DNA from: an uncultured Porphyromonadaceae bacterium | Lineage (GTDB): Bacteria > Bacteroidota > Bacteroidia > Bacteroidales > Muribaculaceae | Direction of reading: 5' to 3' | DNA length: 39,553 nucleotides | Assembly: GCA_947175495.1 (NCBI GenBank) | Contig: CAMWNB010000022.1 | Location: 1-39,553 of the forward strand | Shown here: positions 1 to 8,162 of the stretch, piece after piece | Numbering within the stretch: position 1 is the stretch's first letter | How the letters are laid out: each line of letters opens with the position of its first letter | Notes under the pieces: generated by a model | Seen by the model: the letters and a program-made list of their open reading frames with translations, nothing else | Told to the model about the DNA's origin: nothing | Database searches by the model: none | Made by a program: the position numbers and the translations under genes

Positions 1-41
1 CATTCTTGTTCTATAAATCTAAAATATTTTATTAAATCACC

Positions 42-76
42 CGGCCGCGGCCCCCCCTCTGTCGGGAGCGCGGCCG
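42..76 (-). terminator. Possible intrinsic terminator after malQ
   Basis: An 8-bp perfect inverted repeat (42-49 with 69-76, CGGCCGCG/CGCGGCCG) lies just past the malQ stop on the minus strand. It is followed on that strand by an AT-rich stretch with short T runs rather than a clean U tract, so termination is plausible but not certain. The loop itself holds a G-rich run that could extend the structure. Confidence 0.5.
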
Positions 77-96
77 CTTCTATGGCTCAAAAATGC

Positions 97-2769
97 TTAT
101 CGTCCGCTGTTCTTTATAGCAGCACGCAATATATCGTTGAGACTGTCGCACAACAACAGATCCTCGAGCTTCATGTGCATGCGGTAGCGCCAGTAATGGC
201 GCGAGTTGGCAGGCACGTTTATCTGCTCCTCGCGAGGATCGTGACGCCGCAGGTCGCCGTCAATCGACATCCAGTCCTGCCATGGCAGAATACACAGCAT
301 CGAGGGCGATTCAAGATGGCGGCGCACTATGCGTTCGCACACCCACGGCTCGGCGAAATAAGGCGCCTGGCCGCTCTCGTGCAGAACCTGGTTGTAGAAG
401 CGCTGCGTGGCCGCACGGTCTTCCTCCCACCACTGACGGATGCCGCCCATATCATGGGTAGAAGTGGTGCAGACAGAGAAATAGGGATATGCAGCCGTGT
501 TGCCGAACTCGGTGTTCGGATCCTTTGGCATGCGCTGTATCTCAAGCGAGAGTATCTCAAGCTCGTGCATCACAGATGGCACGCAGTGGGGAATCATGCC
601 AAGGTCTTCGGCGCACACCAGCATATCCGTCGCGCCCGTCAGCGGCGGCAGCTTCTGCATGGCCTTCTCATGCCAGAACGCATCGTGGCGGCGATAGAAG
701 AAATCATTGTACAGGCGGTCGAAGCACCACTTTTCATAATCGTTGAGCGAGCGATAGACATAGCTATGCTGGGCCGAAATGCGCGGATGGTATTTGCCGC
801 GTTCCACGGGATCCTCGATGAACAGCACATTGTCAATCAGCCCCATCAGGCCATCGCGAATGCGCTTCGACGCATCGTCGGCAGCCCCGGCAAAGAGGTC
901 CGCCACCTTGCGCTGTGTGTCCACTTCGGACTTAAGTCTGTAGCGGCCATAACCTTCGGCCACGAGGTATTCGTTGCGCACGCGATCAGTCAGCTCGCCG
1001 AAGAAATCGCCGAGAAACCAATCCATGATGTAGGGGCGCGTGTGCAGATCGGGGTTTATCCGGAAGTCGTAGCCCGAGCACATCTCGTCGGATGTGAAAG
1101 GGAGCGCAGGGTTGAAGATGCCGAGCAAGCCGTGGATAGCATCCATCGGTATCTGCCAGATGCGGAAGAAGCCCAGCACGTGGTCGATGCGGTAGGCATC
1201 GAAATATTCGCTCATCTTGCTGAAGCGAGCCTTCCACCATGCGTAGCCGTCGCGAGCCATCACCTCCCAGTTGTAGGTCGGGAAGCCCCAGTTCTGTCCC
1301 AGCACGGAGAAATCGTCCGGCGGAGCGCCAGCCTGCGAGTCCATATTGAACAACTCGGGGCTCTGCCATGCGTCGGCGCTCGTGCGCGAGATGCCTATGG
1401 GAATGTCGCCTTTGATGGCCACGCCGCGCTCGCGGGCGTAGGCGGCCACATGGCGCATCTGCTTGTCAAGGTGATACTGCAGGTAGCACACATAGTCCAT
1501 ATCGGCGGCATTATCGGCGGCAAAGCGCTCGATGCGGGCGGCGTCATAGCGGTCGAAGCCGTCGGGCCACTGCGTGAAATCTGGCGTACCGAAGCGGTCG
1601 CGCAGCACGCAGAATGCCGCATAGGGCAGCAGCCAGCTGCGATTGGCCTCCAGGAAGGCCTTGTAGTCGGCGCTCGCAAGCGTGTCTGCGCCCTCCTGCG
1701 CGAAAATCTCATGGAAGAATGCGATTTTGCCCGCGTTCACACGCTCGTAGTCAATCAGCTCAAGCGCATTAAGTTCCTTGCCGAGGGCCTCGTAGTGGGC
1801 GCGGCGCTTCTTGTCGGCCAGCGTGCCCAGTTCCGACAGGCGAAGGTACATGGGATGCAGGGCGAAAGTAGAGTTGGCGTTGTAGGGATACGAGTCCATC
1901 CATGTATGCGTCATGGTGGTGTCGTTGATGGGAAGTATCTGCACAAAGCGCTGACCGGTGGCAGCAGCCCAGTCTATCATTTTCTTCAAGTCGTAGAAGT
2001 CGCCCACGCCGAAGTCGTCGTTGCTGCGCAACGCAAACACTGGAATGGCCACGCCCGCGCCCTTCCAGTGGAAAGGATTGCGCATGCGCAGTCCGGCCAG
2101 CACCGTGGCCTCACCGATGGCGGGATCGACACCCACCGTGCGGTTGGCACCACGCTCCCATGCCACCACATCGCCCGTGGCACTGTCGAGCACCACCAGC
2201 TTGAACTCGCTGGCGGCGGTGATGTCGCGGGCATCGACAAGCGCGCGCCACACCGGGTAGGCGGCATCGCTCATGCGCACGGCCTGCGCTGTGTCCCAGC
2301 CGCCAAGCGAGGGAGTGGAACCAGCTATCGCCAGCACCTGGCCGGGGGCCACCATCGGCGCCTCGACCTCGAAAAGAATCTTGCCTGCACGGGCCTCCAC
2401 AGCGGGCGCGGGATTATGCCGCTTGCACACACACTGCGTGAACGCCGAGGCATAGAAAGGCTTGTCGTCGGGCATATCGCTCCAGCGATCCACCACCGCG
2501 CAGCAGTGCACCGCTCCGCCACACTCGAGCACATGGTCCTTGCCCCATTCACGGCGCACCGTGTGGCCGTCGCGTACCACAATATAATGGTACGCCACAG
2601 GCATTTCACCCTCGGGAATATCTATATGCAGTGTCCAGCGGTCGCCGTCGCCAGGCGTCATCGGCGCAGCGAAATTGTCGCGGCCGGCACCAAGCACCTG
2701 CGCGCTGCCGCACACTTTGAGGCACTCGCCCCACTGCGTATGGTAGTCAATATGCAAAGTGAGCATCAT
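97..2769 (-). CDS. malQ: 4-alpha-glucanotransferase with two N-terminal CBM20 domains
   Basis: An 890-residue GH77 amylomaltase, which moves alpha-1,4-glucan segments between maltodextrins or onto glucose; cytoplasmic, with no signal peptide. Residues about 1-100 and 115-225 look like two starch-binding CBM20 domains, and GH77 fills the rest. The expected catalytic residues are present: nucleophile D529 in RIDH, acid/base E721 in AEDLG, and D773 in STHD. The length and the paired CBM20 domains resemble plant DPE2 and its Bacteroidota relatives rather than the roughly 500-700 residue enterobacterial MalQ. The start is the first of two adjacent ATG codons; a TAnnTTTG element lies about 45 bases upstream. 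It is transcribed alone, with terminator-like hairpins on both sides. A very long open frame on the other strand is a mirror of this gene. Confidence 0.96.
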   Translation of the reverse strand: MMLTLHIDYHTQWGECLKVCGSAQVLGAGRDNFAAPMTPGDGDRWTLHIDIPEGEMPVAYHYIVVRDGHTVRREWGKDHVLECGGAVHCCAVVDRWSDMPDDKPFYASAFTQCVCKRHNPAPAVEARAGKILFEVEAPMVAPGQVLAIAGSTPSLGGWDTAQAVRMSDAAYPVWRALVDARDITAASEFKLVVLDSATGDVVAWERGANRTVGVDPAIGEATVLAGLRMRNPFHWKGAGVAIPVFALRSNDDFGVGDFYDLKKMIDWAAATGQRFVQILPINDTTMTHTWMDSYPYNANSTFALHPMYLRLSELGTLADKKRRAHYEALGKELNALELIDYERVNAGKIAFFHEIFAQEGADTLASADYKAFLEANRSWLLPYAAFCVLRDRFGTPDFTQWPDGFDRYDAARIERFAADNAADMDYVCYLQYHLDKQMRHVAAYARERGVAIKGDIPIGISRTSADAWQSPELFNMDSQAGAPPDDFSVLGQNWGFPTYNWEVMARDGYAWWKARFSKMSEYFDAYRIDHVLGFFRIWQIPMDAIHGLLGIFNPALPFTSDEMCSGYDFRINPDLHTRPYIMDWFLGDFFGELTDRVRNEYLVAEGYGRYRLKSEVDTQRKVADLFAGAADDASKRIRDGLMGLIDNVLFIEDPVERGKYHPRISAQHSYVYRSLNDYEKWCFDRLYNDFFYRRHDAFWHEKAMQKLPPLTGATDMLVCAEDLGMIPHCVPSVMHELEILSLEIQRMPKDPNTEFGNTAAYPYFSVCTTSTHDMGGIRQWWEEDRAATQRFYNQVLHESGQAPYFAEPWVCERIVRRHLESPSMLCILPWQDWMSIDGDLRRHDPREEQINVPANSRHYWRYRMHMKLEDLLLCDSLNDILRAAIKNSGR

Positions 2770-2813
2770 GGCAAAGAATCTTTTACGTTTTTTATGATAT
2801 AATCTTTATTAAA

Positions 2814-2821
2814 CAAAAGTA
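2814..2821 (-). promoter_or_regulatory. Promoter -7 element of malQ
   Basis: On the minus strand this reads TACTTTTG, a full match to the Bacteroidota -7 consensus TAnnTTTG. No good TTG or TTTG lies 19-21 bases upstream. It would give a leader of roughly 40 bases before the malQ ATG. Confidence 0.55.
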
Positions 2822-2863
2822 GAAAAAATCGCCGACATACCCTCTTATTTAATCTTTTTTAAT

Positions 2864-2912
2864 AAAACAATCAGGCCAAAGCCACCTGCAGGGGACTTGA
2901 CCTGATTGTTTT
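2864..2912 (-). terminator. Intrinsic terminator of the B12-dependent ribonucleotide reductase gene
   Basis: A perfect 12-bp inverted repeat (2864-2875 AAAACAATCAGG with 2901-2912 CCTGATTGTTTT) encloses a 25-base loop that contains the palindrome CCTGCAGG. On the minus strand the right arm ends in TTTTATT and runs into an AT-rich stretch. It starts 14 bases after the gene's last codon. Confidence 0.8.
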
Positions 2913-2926
2913 AGATGTGCCTGGCT

Positions 2927-5461
2927 TCAGCCGCACTTGCTGGTGCCGCAGGAAGTGCAGATAAGGCAGCCTTCCTGGTAGACGAGGGTCTCCTGACCGC
3001 ACTTCGGACACTTCTGCCCGCTGGCCTGAGTGCCGTTGGGCAGATACTTCTTCAGTGCGCGCTCTACACCCATCTTCCATGTGTTGATACTCTGCGAGTC
3101 GAGTTCCAGACTGCCCACGAGTTTCAGCACCTGGTCCACAGGCATGCCGTAACGCAGCACGCCGGAGATAAGTTTGGCATAGTTCCAGTACTCGGGGTTG
3201 AATTTCTCGCTCAGACCCTCGATGGTGGTCTTGTAGCCGCGCTTGTTGATGAACTGGAAGTCGTAGCGCTTGTTTCCGTTTTCGTCCACGGCCTTGATGA
3301 TTTTGCCGTGCGACACACTCTTCGGGCAGAATATGCCGTCCTCGTCGTCAGTCAGACCCGTGAATATCTCGTAGGGCTTGCCGTCGCGCAGGCCGATAAA
3401 AGCTATCCACTTCTCCTTATTATTCTGGAAGCGTACCACATCGGCCTCAAGCTCGATGGGGCGCTTGCCCACGTGCGGCACCTCGACCGCAGGCTTGGGA
3501 GCAGCCTTCTTCTCCATGGCCACGAGCACGCCCGAACGCGAGCCGTCACGATACACCGTGCATCCCTTGCACCCGGCATGCCAGGCCTCGAGATACAGGC
3601 GGTTGACGAGATCTTCGCTCACGTCCGACGGCAGATTGATGGTGACGCTGATGCTGTGGTCCACCCAGCGCTGGATGCGGCCCTGCATCTTCACCTTCTC
3701 AAGCCAGTCTATGTCGTTGCTTGTGGCGCCGGCGTAGGGCGAACGGGCCACTAAAGCGTCAAGTTCCTCCTGTGAGTAGTCGGAGCGCACCTCTATCCCT
3801 TGCACACGCATCCAGTCGATAAACTTAGGATGGTACACAATATACTCCTCAAAAGCATCGCCGCTCTCGTCCACATAGTCGACGCGCGCATCGGGGTCGT
3901 TGGCGTTGATTTTGCGGCGGCGCTTGTACACGGGCAGGAACACAGGCTCGATGCCGCTCGTGGTGCGCGTCATCAGGCTCGTCGTGCCCGTCGGGGCAAT
4001 CGTCAGACACGCAATGTTGCGGCGGCCGTGCTTCACCATCTTCTCGTACATCTCGGGCGAAGCCTCGCGCAGGCGGTCGATGAAGGGATTGTTCTTCTCG
4101 CGCTCGGCGTCGAATATCTCAAAGGCGCCACGCTCTGCAGCCATGTCGACGCTCGAGCCGTAGGCGGCAAGCGCCAGCGCGCGGTGCACACTCTCACTGA
4201 AATCAGTGGCTTCAGGCGTGCCGTAGCGGTAGCCGAGAGCAGCCAGCATGTCGCCCTCGGCGGTGGTGCCCACGCCCGTGCGGCGTCCCTTGCCGGTCTT
4301 GGCCTTGATTTTCAGCCACAGATTACGCTCGGCGGCCTTCACCTCCTCGGTTTCTGGATCGGAGTCAATTTTTTCGAGAATCACATCGATTTTCTCCATT
4401 TCCAGATCGATGATATCGTCCATTATGCGCTGGGCCTTCGCCACATGCTCGCCGAAGAGGGCGAAGTCAAATTCGGCGTTCTCAGTGAAGGGATTCTTCA
4501 CATAGCTGTAAAGGTTGATGGCCAGCAGGCGGCAGCTGTCGTAGGGGCACAGAGGGATTTCGCCGCATGGATTGGTGGAGATGGTGCGGAAGCCGAGGTC
4601 GGCATAGCAATCGGGCACACTCTCGCGGGTGATGGTGTCCCAGAACAGCACGCCCGGCTCGGCCGACTTCCAAGCATTGTGTATGATTTTTGCCCACAGG
4701 GCCTTGGCGTCAATATTCTTCTCCACAAGAGGCTCGCCGCCGGCGATGGGATATCGCTGCACATATTCCTCACCGCTTTCCACGGCGTGCATGAAATCGT
4801 CGTCGATGCGCACGCTCACATTGGCTCCCGTCACCTTGCCTTCCGTCATCTTGGCGTCGATAAAAGCCTCGCTGTCGGGATGCTTGATGCTCACGGTCAT
4901 CATCAGCGCTCCACGACGTCCGTCCTGCGCCACCTCGCGGGTGCTGTTGGAGTAGCGCTCCATAAAAGGCACAAGGCCGGTGCTCGTCAGCGCCGAGTTC
5001 TTCACCGGCATACCCTTCGGGCGGATATGCGACAGGTCGTGCCCCACTCCGCCGCGGCGCTTCATCAGTTGCACCTGCTCCTCATCGATGCGTATCACGC
5101 CGCCATAGCTGTCGGGACGTCCGTCAAGACCGATCACGAAGCAGTTGCTGAGCGAACCCACCTGATAGCTGTTGCCGATGCCCGTCATGGGACTGCCCTG
5201 AGGCACGATATAGCGGAAATCCTTGAGCAGAGCGAATATCTCCGGTTCGCTCATAGCGTTGGGATACTTGGCCTCCACTCGCGCTATCTCGCCGGCGATG
5301 CGATGATGCATATCGTCGGGCGTAAGTTCAAATATGTGGCCGAACGAATCTTTAAGGGCATACTTGCTGGCCCATACCTGCGCGGCAAGCTCGTCGCCGC
5401 CGAAATATTCCAGAGTGGCAGCCTTGGCCTCCTCGTAGGTGTATGTCTTTTTGTCGAGCAC
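2927..5461 (-). CDS. nrdJ: Adenosylcobalamin-dependent (class II) ribonucleotide reductase
   Basis: An 844-residue class II enzyme that reduces ribonucleotides to deoxyribonucleotides using a radical made from coenzyme B12, so it needs no oxygen and no partner subunit. The radical-site motif NPCGEIPL carries N297, C299 and E301. SLSNCF near residue 108 supplies one cysteine of the redox pair, and the glycine-rich RRGGVGHDLS loop follows. The last 30 residues hold CPKC, CLIC and SCGTSKCG motifs, a cysteine-rich tail of the NrdJ type that probably binds zinc and relays thiols. No N-terminal ATP cone is evident. The start is a GTG; an in-frame stop 15-17 bases upstream rules out a longer protein. 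A promoter lies at 5523-5554 and a terminator at 2864-2912. I see no cobalamin riboswitch in its leader. Confidence 0.95.
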   Translation of the reverse strand: MLDKKTYTYEEAKAATLEYFGGDELAAQVWASKYALKDSFGHIFELTPDDMHHRIAGEIARVEAKYPNAMSEPEIFALLKDFRYIVPQGSPMTGIGNSYQVGSLSNCFVIGLDGRPDSYGGVIRIDEEQVQLMKRRGGVGHDLSHIRPKGMPVKNSALTSTGLVPFMERYSNSTREVAQDGRRGALMMTVSIKHPDSEAFIDAKMTEGKVTGANVSVRIDDDFMHAVESGEEYVQRYPIAGGEPLVEKNIDAKALWAKIIHNAWKSAEPGVLFWDTITRESVPDCYADLGFRTISTNPCGEIPLCPYDSCRLLAINLYSYVKNPFTENAEFDFALFGEHVAKAQRIMDDIIDLEMEKIDVILEKIDSDPETEEVKAAERNLWLKIKAKTGKGRRTGVGTTAEGDMLAALGYRYGTPEATDFSESVHRALALAAYGSSVDMAAERGAFEIFDAEREKNNPFIDRLREASPEMYEKMVKHGRRNIACLTIAPTGTTSLMTRTTSGIEPVFLPVYKRRRKINANDPDARVDYVDESGDAFEEYIVYHPKFIDWMRVQGIEVRSDYSQEELDALVARSPYAGATSNDIDWLEKVKMQGRIQRWVDHSISVTINLPSDVSEDLVNRLYLEAWHAGCKGCTVYRDGSRSGVLVAMEKKAAPKPAVEVPHVGKRPIELEADVVRFQNNKEKWIAFIGLRDGKPYEIFTGLTDDEDGIFCPKSVSHGKIIKAVDENGNKRYDFQFINKRGYKTTIEGLSEKFNPEYWNYAKLISGVLRYGMPVDQVLKLVGSLELDSQSINTWKMGVERALKKYLPNGTQASGQKCPKCGQETLVYQEGCLICTSCGTSKCG

Positions 5462-5522
5462 GATTTCAGGGATATTTTAGTAGTTTTCCGGGTAAGAACG
5501 GGTTCATAAAATTAGCCGACTG

Positions 5523-5554
5523 CAAAGTTGCGAAAAACGCGCCGCTTTACCAAA
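5523..5554 (-). promoter_or_regulatory. Promoter of the ribonucleotide reductase gene
   Basis: On the minus strand a TTTG (5551-5554) is separated by exactly 20 bases from CAACTTTG (5523-5530), which matches TAnnTTTG at seven of eight positions. The spacing is ideal for the Bacteroidota housekeeping sigma factor. It predicts a leader of about 55 bases before the GTG start. Confidence 0.65.
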
Positions 5555-5607
5555 TTTTTCAACAAATAGATTTCCACATTTTTTCAACTTTTCCAAAACA
5601 AAATAGA

Positions 5608-5630
5608 AACGCGCTAAAATTCAGCGCGTT
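5608..5630 (-). terminator. Intrinsic terminator of dnaA
   Basis: An 8-bp perfect inverted repeat (AACGCGCT 5608-5615, AGCGCGTT 5623-5630) with a 7-base loop sits 45 bases past the dnaA stop. On the minus strand it is followed by TTCTATTTTGTTTT, a good U-rich tract. Confidence 0.78.
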
Positions 5631-5675
5631 GCAGTTTTAACAGCATTAAATTGTTGACAAAAACCTCAACTGACA

Positions 5676-7067
5676 CTACTCCATGATGCTTGCCTCAATG
5701 GCAAGCAGATCGTCGTTGAGCTGTTTCTCCAGCGGCATACGCTCCTCTATGTTCTTGCAGGCATACAGCACTGTGGCATGCGAGCGGCCCAGGCGGGCGC
5801 CGATGGCTGTGAACGGCATCTTGATGATTTTCTTCGCAAGATACATCACCACCTGCCGCGCATCGCTGATTTCGCGTTTGCGGCTCTTGGTAAAGATGAG
5901 ATCAGGGTCAATGTCGTAGTATGTGCACACGGCATTGGTCACAATCTCAAAGTTAACCTGCTTGCGGTTGATGCGCACGGCGTTGGCTATCACGCTGCGC
6001 GCCAGGTCGAGCGACACGTCCACGTTCAGCACCGTGGCACGCCCGATCAGCGACACCACCACACCCTCCAGCTCTCGGATACTGTCGGTCACATTGGCGG
6101 CGATGCAGTCTATCACATCGCCGGAAAGTTCCAGCCCGTCCTGTTCGGCCTTGCGCTCGAGCACCTTGCGTCGCAGGTCCAGGTCGGGCATCTCGAGCTT
6201 CACACTCATGCCCCAGCGGAAGCGCGAAAGCAGGCGCGCTTCAAAACCCTCCATCTCTGCCGGCGAGCAGTCGCTCGACATGATTATCTGCTTGCCGTTC
6301 TGATGCAGATGATTGAATATGTGAAAGAACGTGTTCTGCGTTGCGGGTTTGTCGCGCAGGTCCTGGATATCATCTATGATGAGCGTGTCAATGCTCTGGT
6401 AGAAATGAAAAAAGCTGTTGGTAGTGCCCTTGGCCTCTGCCGTTGTGTACTGGCTTTGGAAAAGGCGCGCAGTCACGTACAGCACCTTCGCTCCGGGGTC
6501 GCGCTCCTTGATGCGTATGCCTATCGCCTGGATAAGGTGGGTCTTGCCCACGCCCGTCGGACCGAAGATAAACAGCGGGTTGAAAGTCTTTATCGACGGA
6601 TCGTTGGCTATCGACTGTCCGATGCCCCACGCCACCTTGTTGCTCATGCTGCAGCAATAGTTCTCAAAGTTGTAGCGGGCATTGAGCTGCGGGTCGATGT
6701 CGCCCACGGGCTGCGCGACAAATGGATTGGCGGGCGCGCCCTTGGCGCCGGCGGTGAGGATTGTGGCCGAAGGCTCGGCCGAGCGCAGATTCACGGCCGA
6801 GCGAGGCTCGTCCTTCACCTGGTTGAAGTGATAGTAGAGTTTCACGCCCTGTCCGTACACGCGGCGGATAGCTGCGCCAAGCTGCGGCAGATAGCGCTCC
6901 TCAAGTTGCTCCACGAAGAATGCCGACGGCACCATGAGCGTCAGGCTCATGTCGTCGAAACCCAGCGAAGTCACGTCGCGAAACCACGCGTCGTACTGCG
7001 CAGGAGGAATATTGTCTTTGATTAGCTGACGACACTCCTCCCATAACTGTTGATGGTTCTTTGGCAT
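5676..7067 (-). CDS. dnaA: Chromosomal replication initiator protein DnaA
   Basis: DnaA binds DnaA boxes at oriC and opens the origin in its ATP form. From the chosen start it has 463 residues. Domain I is the first 90 or so residues, a variable linker follows, and the AAA+ core shows Walker A GPTGVGKT (lysine about residue 175), Walker B LIIDDIQ and an arginine-finger region after SRFRWG. The C-terminal DnaA signature is LGRSHATVLYACKNI. I prefer the ATG at 7067, which starts MPKNHQQLWEECRQ as relatives do; an ATG at 7109 would add 14 atypical residues and overlaps AT-rich sequence likely to hold the promoter. The gene ends in a clear terminator, and the upstream MCE gene also ends in one, so it is probably transcribed alone. 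Confidence 0.96.
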   Translation of the reverse strand: MPKNHQQLWEECRQLIKDNIPPAQYDAWFRDVTSLGFDDMSLTLMVPSAFFVEQLEERYLPQLGAAIRRVYGQGVKLYYHFNQVKDEPRSAVNLRSAEPSATILTAGAKGAPANPFVAQPVGDIDPQLNARYNFENYCCSMSNKVAWGIGQSIANDPSIKTFNPLFIFGPTGVGKTHLIQAIGIRIKERDPGAKVLYVTARLFQSQYTTAEAKGTTNSFFHFYQSIDTLIIDDIQDLRDKPATQNTFFHIFNHLHQNGKQIIMSSDCSPAEMEGFEARLLSRFRWGMSVKLEMPDLDLRRKVLERKAEQDGLELSGDVIDCIAANVTDSIRELEGVVVSLIGRATVLNVDVSLDLARSVIANAVRINRKQVNFEIVTNAVCTYYDIDPDLIFTKSRKREISDARQVVMYLAKKIIKMPFTAIGARLGRSHATVLYACKNIEERMPLEKQLNDDLLAIEASIME

Positions 7068-7185
7068 CTTATTTGGCGGGAAGCTATATTTGCAAAGCAA
7101 ATTTGACAATAATTTTTCAAAAAAACAAATGCATTATTATTTGGAAATGTCGAATATAATACAACGCTCTGACCATCAACCGACA

Positions 7186-7220
7186 AAAAGCGAGAGACGC
7201 GGCAAACGTCCCTCGCTTTT
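7186..7220 (-). terminator. Intrinsic terminator after the amidase-MCE operon
   Basis: A hairpin pairs AAAAGCGAG (7186-7194) with CTCGCTTTT (7212-7220) and, after one mismatch, GACG with CGTC, closing a seven-base loop. On the minus strand it ends in a run of five T. It separates the MCE gene from dnaA. Confidence 0.85.
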
Positions 7221-7253
7221 AACATTTCAACATCATCCGTGCCGGCGGCCCGT

Positions 7254-8150
7254 CTAAAGCAGTTTGATGTTGATATAGCGCTTCGGATTCTTCTTGATGT
7301 CGACAAACAGCGAGTCGAGACTCGACACCGTGCTGTTCAGATTGTTGTACAACGCAGGGTCCTTCATCAGCATCCCCAGTGAGCCATCGGGATTCTTCAG
7401 CTCTTCGCTGAGAGCCTGCAGATTGGCAATCGTTGCGGCAAGGTCGGCGCTGAGAGAATCCACCGGCAACTCGCGCAGCTGTGCTGTCAGCACGGCCACA
7501 TCGCCGGTGATGCTGTCAAGGTTGGACGTGACGCTGCCCACATTACGTGCCACCGGCTGCAACTGCGCCATCAGCACAGACAGACGCGTCGTCGTTGCCT
7601 CAAGATTTCCGGTGATGGCATCAAGACGTTTCACCGAGGCCGTCAGCGCCGGGTCGCCGGTGATGGCATTGAGATTGGTCAGCAACGTGTCGATTTTCGG
7701 AAAAATGGCCTCGACCGTCGGCATCATGCCGCCCACGTTGGCCATCAGACCCTTGTCGGCCACGCCTTCGAGGCGGTCGCCCACGCTCTGCCAGCCGTCG
7801 CCCTCGCCGGGCTTCAGCACTATCGACGCCGTGCCCAGCAGGTCGGTGGTCAGCACGGCTTTGGTGCCCTGCGGCAGACGCAGCTTCTTTTCGAGACTCA
7901 CCTCCACCATCACATGACCGGGATTGTCAAACTCATAGTTTATCTCTCTCACCTGCCCCACCTTGAAGCCGTTGAGCGTCACAGGCGCCGAAATCGCAAG
8001 ACCCTCCACGTTGGTATATTCCACATAATAGTAGTTGGAGGCCTTGAACACATTCACGCCCTTGAGAAAGTCAATTCCAAAGAAAAGAACGGCCAGGGCC
8101 AATATCACAAGCCCGCCTATCGTCAGTTCTTTTTTCAATACCTTGTTCAT
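7254..8150 (-). CDS. mlaD: MlaD/MCE-family lipid-transport protein
   Basis: A 298-residue protein with an N-terminal membrane anchor (about residues 10-28) and an MCE domain (about 38-115) containing the usual VTLNGFKVGQV stretch. The rest is a long predicted helical or coiled region. MCE proteins of this type form rings anchored in the inner membrane that pass phospholipids between membranes, working with an MlaE permease and MlaF ATPase. Those partners are not in this window. The start lies 12 bases after the stop of the amidase gene, so the two are almost certainly co-transcribed, and a strong terminator follows. The family call is secure; the direction of transport and the lipid cannot be read from the sequence. 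Confidence 0.9.
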   Translation of the reverse strand: MNKVLKKELTIGGLVILALAVLFFGIDFLKGVNVFKASNYYYVEYTNVEGLAISAPVTLNGFKVGQVREINYEFDNPGHVMVEVSLEKKLRLPQGTKAVLTTDLLGTASIVLKPGEGDGWQSVGDRLEGVADKGLMANVGGMMPTVEAIFPKIDTLLTNLNAITGDPALTASVKRLDAITGNLEATTTRLSVLMAQLQPVARNVGSVTSNLDSITGDVAVLTAQLRELPVDSLSADLAATIANLQALSEELKNPDGSLGMLMKDPALYNNLNSTVSSLDSLFVDIKKNPKRYINIKLL

Positions 8151-8162
8151 ATAGCATCTGTT

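Noticed and set aside
82-2802. Open frame of 906 codons on the plus strand opposite malQ
   Set aside because: The minus-strand product is an intact GH77 enzyme with all catalytic residues. The plus frame has no domain, is rich in His, Arg and Val, and arises from the GC-rich codon pattern of malQ. The same holds for long mirror frames at 3800-5509, 5778-7025, 22576-23898, 25087-26733 and 33121-35199.
5462-5675. Cobalamin riboswitch before the ribonucleotide reductase gene
   Set aside because: The B12-box core and the space for a roughly 200-base aptamer are absent; the dnaA terminator and the reductase promoter fill the gap.
5462-7255. Chromosome origin (oriC) beside dnaA
   Set aside because: I looked for clusters of DnaA boxes (TTATCCACA and near forms) and AT-rich repeats in the spacers on both sides of dnaA. 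Only one poor match (about 5571-5578) was found, and both spacers are occupied by terminators and a promoter. In this phylum dnaA is often away from oriC.
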